This document shows, one piece after another, positions 51,033 to 56,055 of a DNA stretch of 56,055 nucleotides. Position 1 is the first letter of the stretch; every line of letters starts with the position of its first letter. The notes below the pieces were generated by a model. It worked only from the letters and a program-made list of their open reading frames with translations. It was not told where the DNA came from and made no database searches. This DNA comes from JAFDED01 sp964611635. Lineage in GTDB: Bacteria; Desulfobacterota; JAFDED01. A program made the position numbers and the translations under genes. The stretch covers positions 1-56,055 of the forward strand of contig CAZTAS010000003.1 of the NCBI GenBank assembly GCA_964611635.1. The letters are read 5' to 3'.

Positions 51033-52895
51033 CTATCCGGAATTTATGGAAGAATGGTTAATTTCATTACCTGCAATCATATTTTCATCATTTGAAATAT
51101 TTTGATCATCCATCCGGAAAGAGTTAAATGTGGAAAATTCGGGCTTGATTTGGTATTTTTTCATTTTTCTCCAAAGCGTGACAGGGCTGATTCCAAGCAT
51201 CTGTGCAGCTTTTTTCCGTTTTCCTCTGGCTTCATTGAGGGCATTCAAGATTTTTTGTCTTTCAAAACGCCATGCAGCGTTTTGCTCCTTTATCATCTGG
51301 CGATAGAGATTGTTTGTAATGGGGGATATATGGGAGGGTAAATCGGTTGCATTAATTCTTGAACTCTTGCAATGTACAAAAGTGTATTCGATTGCATTTT
51401 CCAGTTCCCGGACATTGCCGGGCCAATCATATGCCATAATTCTTTCCATGGCATCTGGGGTAAAGCCTAAAATCTTACGCCCCATTTTTTTGGAAAATTT
51501 TTTAATGAAATGCTCGATCATAAGGTATATATCTTCTTTTCTATCGCGCAGAGGAGGCAGATAAATCGGGAATACGTTTAAACGGTAATAGAGATCCTCC
51601 CGAAAACGCTTCCTCTCGACTTCCTCGTAGAGGTTCTTGTTGGTTGCCGCGATGATGCGGATGTCTACCCGGATGTTCTTGATGCCCCCCACCCTTTGAA
51701 ACTCTTTTTGTTCCAGGACGCGTAATAAGGCCACTTGCATAGCCGGGCTTATCTCACCGATTTCATCCAAAAAAAGGGTGCCGCCATGTGCCATCTCGAA
51801 ACGCCCGATCTTTTCGTGCACTGCACCGGTAAATGCGCCCTTCTCGTGGCCGAATAACTCGCTCTCAAGGAGACTTTCTGTCAAAGCAGCGCAGTTTAAA
51901 CCGATAAAAGGGCGATTTTTCCGCTTGCTATTGTAATGGATGGCTCTCGCAACCAATTCCTTTCCCGTGCCGCTTTCCCCTTGGATGAGCACATTCGTGT
52001 CCGTTAAGGCCACGTCTTTCAGTTGCGAATAAAGCTCCTGCATGGCCTGGGATTTCCCCACGATGTTGGAAAACTCGTAAATTTCACCAAGCTCTTTTTT
52101 CATCCAGCGGATTTCGGAAATATCGCGAAATGTTTCAACACACCCGATGACCTGTTCATTCTTATCCATCAAGAGAGAAGTACTGACTACTAATGGAATC
52201 ACGTTATTGTTCTTGTTCACGATTTCCACTTCAGCGTCGAAAATTGGCTCTCCCGTATAAAGCGTTTTTTTCATAGGGCAACCTTTTTTGCACGCGGTGC
52301 TGCGGAATATTAAGTGGCATTTACGCCCTAAAGCCTCCTCCCTGTTGTATCCGGTGATTATCTCAGCTGAACGGTTAAAGGATGTTATTTTCCAATTATT
52401 GTCGATTGTGAAGAGGCCTTCACTGATACTATTTAATATGGCCTCAGACTTGTTTTTTTCATCAAGGATCTCTTCGTTTTTTTTATTCAATTCCTTTATA
52501 AGACATTTAATCTCCGATAAATCTTTGATGTTGATTATCGCCCCTATTACTTTGCCCTTGAGATCTTTGAGCGGCGTGATTGCGATGCTCACCAGCACAG
52601 GAGCATGCTCCTTTCGACGCATTTTGACATATAGGTTACTATAGGCGCTACATTTTTTAAATATATCGTCCACAAGGCAGCCCTCTTGGCATAAATCAGA
52701 TTTAAAGACATTGCAACAAGGTTGCCCTATAATCTCGGTGAAAGTATATCCTGTGAGCTGCTCCGCTTTCTCACTTATATTTATAATCTTCTTATCTGAA
52801 TCAACAATGATGAATCCGTCTACCAGAATTCCGATCAGATCCATATGCTGAATGTATTGTTTGTTGATGCGGTTATTCAATTCGTCTTGTCCCAT
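51033..52895 (-). CDS. Sigma-54-dependent transcriptional activator (PAS-PAS-AAA-HTH)
   Basis: 620-residue activator. Two N-terminal PAS domains (about 15-125 and 150-265) contain Cys motifs: GQPCCNVFKSDLCQEGC and CHLIFRSTACKKGCP. The AAA+ domain has GESGTGKE near 303, the sigma-54-contact loop GAFTGA near 353, and GTLFLDEIGEI. The C-terminal HTH (RGKRKKAAQMLGISPVTLWR) is Fis-like. It lacks a receiver domain, so the PAS domains should sense directly, perhaps redox or a metal cluster. It is the natural activator of the sigma-54 promoter upstream of the NifX-like gene. Confidence 0.95.
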   Translation of the reverse strand: MGQDELNNRINKQYIQHMDLIGILVDGFIIVDSDKKIINISEKAEQLTGYTFTEIIGQPCCNVFKSDLCQEGCLVDDIFKKCSAYSNLYVKMRRKEHAPVLVSIAITPLKDLKGKVIGAIINIKDLSEIKCLIKELNKKNEEILDEKNKSEAILNSISEGLFTIDNNWKITSFNRSAEIITGYNREEALGRKCHLIFRSTACKKGCPMKKTLYTGEPIFDAEVEIVNKNNNVIPLVVSTSLLMDKNEQVIGCVETFRDISEIRWMKKELGEIYEFSNIVGKSQAMQELYSQLKDVALTDTNVLIQGESGTGKELVARAIHYNSKRKNRPFIGLNCAALTESLLESELFGHEKGAFTGAVHEKIGRFEMAHGGTLFLDEIGEISPAMQVALLRVLEQKEFQRVGGIKNIRVDIRIIAATNKNLYEEVERKRFREDLYYRLNVFPIYLPPLRDRKEDIYLMIEHFIKKFSKKMGRKILGFTPDAMERIMAYDWPGNVRELENAIEYTFVHCKSSRINATDLPSHISPITNNLYRQMIKEQNAAWRFERQKILNALNEARGKRKKAAQMLGISPVTLWRKMKKYQIKPEFSTFNSFRMDDQNISNDENMIAGNEINHSSINSG

Positions 52896-53220
52896 TTCCT
52901 ATCTCATCACTCCATGGCTAGCTTTTCTTAAGATAATTAAGTATATAAAAATTTACATTATTTTTGGTAGTTATGTCAACAAAATGATTACGGCCCCACA
53001 GGACATAATGATTATAATTTGCTTGACGAAGACACTGGCAGATAATATACACTTTAATTATCACCATTAAGAGTTTCTGATGCTATTTGCTCTGCCGATT
53101 ATCATGCTGAAGCCAGCCCTGTGATAGAGATATGCAAATGCGTCCCGGATTGAGGCAAGCTGTTAGGTCAACAATTCTCGGAGGCCTTTTGGTAGTACAA
53201 TTCCCAAAAAGGAGTTAAGG
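52896..53220. other. Divergent intergenic region
   Basis: AT-rich spacer between the sigma-54 activator (-) and the fatty-acid genes (+). It holds the promoter at 53023-53051; no gene is seen. A promoter for the activator must lie in the left part, not resolved. Confidence 0.4.
53023..53051 (+). promoter_or_regulatory. Sigma-70 type promoter for the dehydratase-ketoreductase operon
   Basis: TTGACG (53023-53028) and TATACA (53046-53051) are 17 bases apart. Transcription would start near 53058, about 160 bases before the first gene. Confidence 0.4.
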
Positions 53221-53631
53221 TTGGAGAAATTGACAAGCCACCAGGTCGCATCACCATCCATATTGGTGGATCGAATTGTGGAATGGGAGCCGGGTGTTCG
53301 CGCCAGAGGGATTAAAAATGTCTCTCACAACGAACGCTGGTTTCTCGGGCATTTTCCGGGTATGCCAGTTATGCCGGGCATGCTCCTGGTGGAGGCAATT
53401 GTCCAGATGGGGCGGATTTTGGCACGCGAGAATGGAGGCAAGGGCGCCTGGATGGTGGCATCCTTAAGCGATGTGAAATTTACTCGCCTTGTTCGTCCAG
53501 GAGACCAGGTGGTGCTGGAGGTGAAACTTACTGAAACAAAAGGCGCCGGTTATGTTTTCGAGGGGAGAGGGATTGTCAATAATGAACGTGCTCTCCACGT
53601 TGGGCAGATTGTCTTAGTCCCGCGGGAGTGA
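53221..53631 (+). CDS. 3-hydroxyacyl-ACP dehydratase (FabZ-like)
   Basis: Hot-dog fold dehydratase of 136 residues. The active-site helix region reads WFLGHFPGMPVMPGMLLVEA, with the catalytic His and Glu. It removes water from 3-hydroxyacyl-ACP. TTG 53221 is the start: AGGAG lies 6 bases upstream. Its stop is next to the ketoreductase start, so the two are translationally coupled. Secondary-lipid or aryl-polyene synthesis is possible given the second, defective paralogue downstream. Confidence 0.9.
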   Translation: MEKLTSHQVASPSILVDRIVEWEPGVRARGIKNVSHNERWFLGHFPGMPVMPGMLLVEAIVQMGRILARENGGKGAWMVASLSDVKFTRLVRPGDQVVLEVKLTETKGAGYVFEGRGIVNNERALHVGQIVLVPRE

Positions 53632-53636
53632 TTACG

Positions 53637-54386
53637 ATGCAAATATTGGAGTTCCAGGGGAAAGTTGCGCTAGTGACGGGTTCTTCCAGGGGTATCGGAA
53701 AGGCTGTGGCCCTTAATTTAGCGCGAAAGGGTGCCCGGGTGGCCCTTAATTATGCCAAAAATGACGAAGCGGCCCGGGATGCACTGACTGAAGTGCTCAA
53801 AGAAAACCCCGGGTGCGCCCTTTACAAAGCGGATGTCTCGTCCTTGGAGCAGGTACAGGAGATGATCAGGCAGGTTCTCGAAGAGATGGGCCACCTTGAC
53901 ATAATTGTCAACAATGCTGCCATCACACGTGATAAACTGCTGGTCATAATGCCTGAAGAGGATTGGGACCGTGTGCTGGATGTTAATCTCAAGGGAGTTT
54001 ATAATTGCTCCAAAGTTGTCTTGCGACCAATGATTCATCAGAAATGGGGGCGCATCATTAATATGACTTCACTGAGCGCCATCATAGGCCGCGGGGGGCA
54101 GGCCAATTACGCCGCCTCCAAGGGAGGGATCATCGGGTTTACCAAATCGCTTTGCAAAGAAGTAGCTCGCTTCAATATCACGGTAAATGCAGTATGTCCC
54201 GGCGTCATCGATACGGAACTGACCCGCCGGATGCCAAAGTCCAGGCAGGAAGATCTCCTTAAAGTCATACCCATGGAGGCATTTGGCCAACCGGAGGACG
54301 TGGCTGAGGCCGTATCTTTTTTGGCATCTGAACGGGCCCGATATATCACCGGTCAGGTTCTCTGTGTGGATGGTGGATTGACATGA
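53637..54386 (+). CDS. 3-oxoacyl-ACP reductase (FabG-like SDR)
   Basis: Short-chain dehydrogenase of 249 residues. NADPH-binding TGSSRGIGKA is near the start, NNAAITRD in the middle, and the catalytic Ser-Tyr-Lys lie in TSLSAIIG and NYAASKGG. Ends with ITGQVLCVDGGLT, typical of FabG. ATG 53637 was chosen since GGGAG lies 8 bases upstream; the gene starts just after the dehydratase stop. Reduces 3-oxoacyl-ACP to the hydroxyacyl form, the step before the dehydratase. Confidence 0.93.
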   Translation: MQILEFQGKVALVTGSSRGIGKAVALNLARKGARVALNYAKNDEAARDALTEVLKENPGCALYKADVSSLEQVQEMIRQVLEEMGHLDIIVNNAAITRDKLLVIMPEEDWDRVLDVNLKGVYNCSKVVLRPMIHQKWGRIINMTSLSAIIGRGGQANYAASKGGIIGFTKSLCKEVARFNITVNAVCPGVIDTELTRRMPKSRQEDLLKVIPMEAFGQPEDVAEAVSFLASERARYITGQVLCVDGGLT

Positions 54387-54469
54387 GGTTCACATTATAG
54401 AATGCGTTTTCCTTCCATCCCATTGCATTAATTGGAGATGGAACTGTCTATTGGATTTGGTTGAAAGCA

Positions 54470-54955
54470 ATGGAGGAGAACAAAAACACTGATCTCAGCA
54501 AGCCAGCCCTTATCCCGGAGGATTTTGTCGATTCCCTGCCACTGCTTGCCCACCGGTATCCTTTCCTACTGGTGGACAGGGTACGGATTATTACATCGGG
54601 CAAGGAAGGAATTGGCATAAAAAATGTAACCTCCACAGAGGATGCCCTGGCTTTGGGACTTGAAGACGATGATAGGAGACTGCCTGCCACTCTGGTTATT
54701 GAGGCCTTGGCGCAAACTTCAGCAGCGGTGATGGGCCGCCTGATGCTGGATGAGGGCCACTCCAGCGTGAGCGAAGGATTCCTGGTCAGAGTGGGCAAAT
54801 TTACATTCATGGGGGAAGGACCCGCTCCGGGTGACGTGATTCTAATGCACGCAAAACTCATATTCCGCCGAGGGAAATTCTTTCGTTTTTCAACGCATGC
54901 TGAGATTAATGGAGAAACAATAGCCGAAGGTGATTTGACCTTTGCTCTTAAATAA
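54470..54955 (+). CDS. FabZ-like hot-dog protein lacking the catalytic His
   Basis: 161-residue paralogue of FabZ. It keeps HRYPFLLVDRV, KNVTSTED and the VIEALAQ helix, but the GHFPGxPVMPG active site is replaced by LGLEDDDRRLPATL, so the catalytic His is lost while the Glu remains. It is probably not a dehydratase by itself and may be a partner or specificity subunit. The start is uncertain (ATG 54470, or TTG 54461); no strong ribosome-binding site. It follows the ketoreductase by 83 bases. Confidence 0.85.
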   Translation: MEENKNTDLSKPALIPEDFVDSLPLLAHRYPFLLVDRVRIITSGKEGIGIKNVTSTEDALALGLEDDDRRLPATLVIEALAQTSAAVMGRLMLDEGHSSVSEGFLVRVGKFTFMGEGPAPGDVILMHAKLIFRRGKFFRFSTHAEINGETIAEGDLTFALK

Positions 54956-55073
54956 TGGCAGCCACTTATATTTGAATTAGAGAATAAACCTTCAAGTATT
55001 TGAACTTATAGACTATTCGGTAGCACGTTTGGCAAAAAGGGTCAAAGAGCTTGTAAGCCCGAAAGAACAATTA

Positions 55074-55919
55074 ATGATTCTCAAAAAAGATCTAATTACC
55101 TTCCTTATCGCTTTATTGTGTGCATACGGCTGCCAGACCACCGGGGAGACCCAAAGGCCGCCTTCCCAGCCCCTCTCGGCTGAAAAATTCATGGCACCAA
55201 GCGGGGAAATATCCCTTCGCCAGGAAGCTAAAGGGGCAATGGATTTTATTCTCCTTCTTAAGGAGCGCGCGGAAAAGATTCATTCTTTTCGTGCTCCCAT
55301 TATCCTGTCAGTCTCGGGAAGAGATATCCCCGCATACGAGAAACTGACGGGAATACTGGCGGCGAGTGAACCTGGAAAATACCGGATAACCGCATATTCA
55401 GATCAAAAGAATGCCGTTTTCGATTTTCTTAGCTTGCCCGGGATTACGGTTCTTCAATGGGCTCCTCCAGGGGATGATAATTTGAGAATTGAGGCCGAAA
55501 TTCGCCAACGTCCTCACCCGTGGTTCATGGAGAATCTATCCCTGGTTATGGGGGCGGGGCCTTTTCCACAACCGGGAATTGCCATTCTCAATCGGATCAA
55601 AGGATCATTAGTGCTTTATCTTCTGGAGCAGGTAAAGGCCGAGGGGGTTCTCTCGCGAAAGCGTAAAATATTGCTTCGTGAAAAGGAGGCGCTGGTGACC
55701 CGTATCGAAGAATTGGGCTTCAAGAAATTGTGGGGGAGATTGGACATGGAGGATTATCGCCTCGTGGACTCCCATTGGATCCCTCATCGCCTCTTACTCT
55801 CATTCCTGGATCTTCTCTCAATGCAGATCAATCTGAAAGGCATATCTCTGAATGTGCCCTTGAAAGATGAACTCTTTGAGCCGAATGTTGTCCCAACATG
55901 GAATCATGCCGTTAATTGA
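55074..55919 (+). CDS. LolA-like outer-membrane lipoprotein (DUF4292-like)
   Basis: 281 residues. A short basic start (ILKKD) and a hydrophobic stretch (LITFLIALLCAYGC) end in a lipobox-like Cys, so it should be a lipoprotein. The mature part has helical and beta segments (GAMDFILLLKERAEKIHSFR, APIILSVSGRD, KYRITAYSDQKNAVFDFLSL) like LolA/DUF4292 proteins that carry or hold lipids. It is the fourth gene of the operon; an envelope protein here fits a cluster that makes a membrane-bound lipid. ATG 55074 precedes the signal-like segment; a TTG at 55029 is also in frame. Confidence 0.65.
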   Translation: MILKKDLITFLIALLCAYGCQTTGETQRPPSQPLSAEKFMAPSGEISLRQEAKGAMDFILLLKERAEKIHSFRAPIILSVSGRDIPAYEKLTGILAASEPGKYRITAYSDQKNAVFDFLSLPGITVLQWAPPGDDNLRIEAEIRQRPHPWFMENLSLVMGAGPFPQPGIAILNRIKGSLVLYLLEQVKAEGVLSRKRKILLREKEALVTRIEELGFKKLWGRLDMEDYRLVDSHWIPHRLLLSFLDLLSMQINLKGISLNVPLKDELFEPNVVPTWNHAVN

Positions 55920-56055
55920 TCAACTTGAAAAGATTTCGAATAAATCACTGCATGATGATTTTCCTTGACTATAAAGGAGCACAGATTTATGATAATTAAA
56001 ATAAATGGCTATTGAGTTAGCTCAGCATAACAAACCCTCTTAGAGTTAACACAAG

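Noticed and set aside
1..56055. CRISPR arrays, tRNA or rRNA genes
   Set aside because: No regular repeat-spacer pattern and no tRNA or rRNA core motifs were seen on reading through the sequence; short palindromes are isolated.

Overview
This window reads as a chromosomal segment of an anaerobic bacterium, most likely a sulfate-reducing or syntrophic member of the Desulfobacterota (the former Deltaproteobacteria). The reasons are an Hmc/Dsr-type transmembrane redox complex with multihaem cytochrome c, a TAXI-type TRAP transporter, a decarboxylase-type carboxyltransferase, a class III CoA-transferase, and PAS-rich signalling proteins with cysteine motifs. No rRNA, tRNA or species-level marker was seen, so the assignment is an inference. 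The region has many scars: at least five decayed genes or transposon remnants, and several families of intergenic palindromes.

Layout. 45-7153 (+): a compact putative defence operon of N6-adenine methyltransferase, NurA-like nuclease, HerA-like ATPase and a second (TSPPY) DNA methyltransferase; its first gene looks cut at the left edge. 7339-8962 (-): an amidase with a tiny GatC/AtzG-like partner. 9148-12709 (-): DNA-repair proteins of the MrfA/MrfB type, the helicase carrying a fused exonuclease domain. 13032-17674 (+): ilvC, an acyl-CoA carboxyltransferase and a class III CoA-transferase, separated by repeat-rich spacers. 18058-23171: a secreted multidomain protein (-), half of an MFS transporter as a pseudogene (-), a secreted 5'-nucleotidase (+) and a TctA remnant (-). 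23172-26157: an adenylosuccinate-lyase-family enzyme (-) and an orphan peptide-type ABC permease (-) whose upstream side is broken by an IS4-type remnant.

26545-40593 (-): a long catabolic and transport region, with a TAXI TRAP transporter, a PPC/DUF296 protein, an Asd-like dehydrogenase, RidA, an aminotransferase, a cupin, a GntR/FCD regulator, and then a five-gene operon (two ABC permeases, a creatinase-like M24 protein, a UroD-family methyltransferase, a peptide-type binding protein). No ABC ATPase is present. The substrate cannot be read from the sequence. 41158-42380 holds two colliding transposase remnants.

42662-52895 (-): the electron-transfer region. A sigma-54 activator (PAS-PAS-AAA-HTH) sits upstream of a NifX-like gene that has a good -24/-12 promoter. 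Then follow an HdrD/HmcF-like iron-sulfur protein, a NarI-like cytochrome b, an HmcB-like ferredoxin and an unusual NrfD-hexahaem cytochrome c fusion, and after these a response regulator, a PAS histidine kinase and a second response regulator. Together they look like a shortened, rearranged Hmc complex with its own two-component and sigma-54 control.

53221-55919 (+): the start of a type II fatty-acid or aryl-polyene-like cluster (dehydratase, ketoreductase, a dehydratase paralogue without its catalytic His, and a LolA-like lipoprotein) that probably continues beyond the right edge.

The best candidates for undescribed biology are the MTase-NurA-HerA-MTase module and the sigma-54-linked redox complex with the NrfD-hexahaem fusion.
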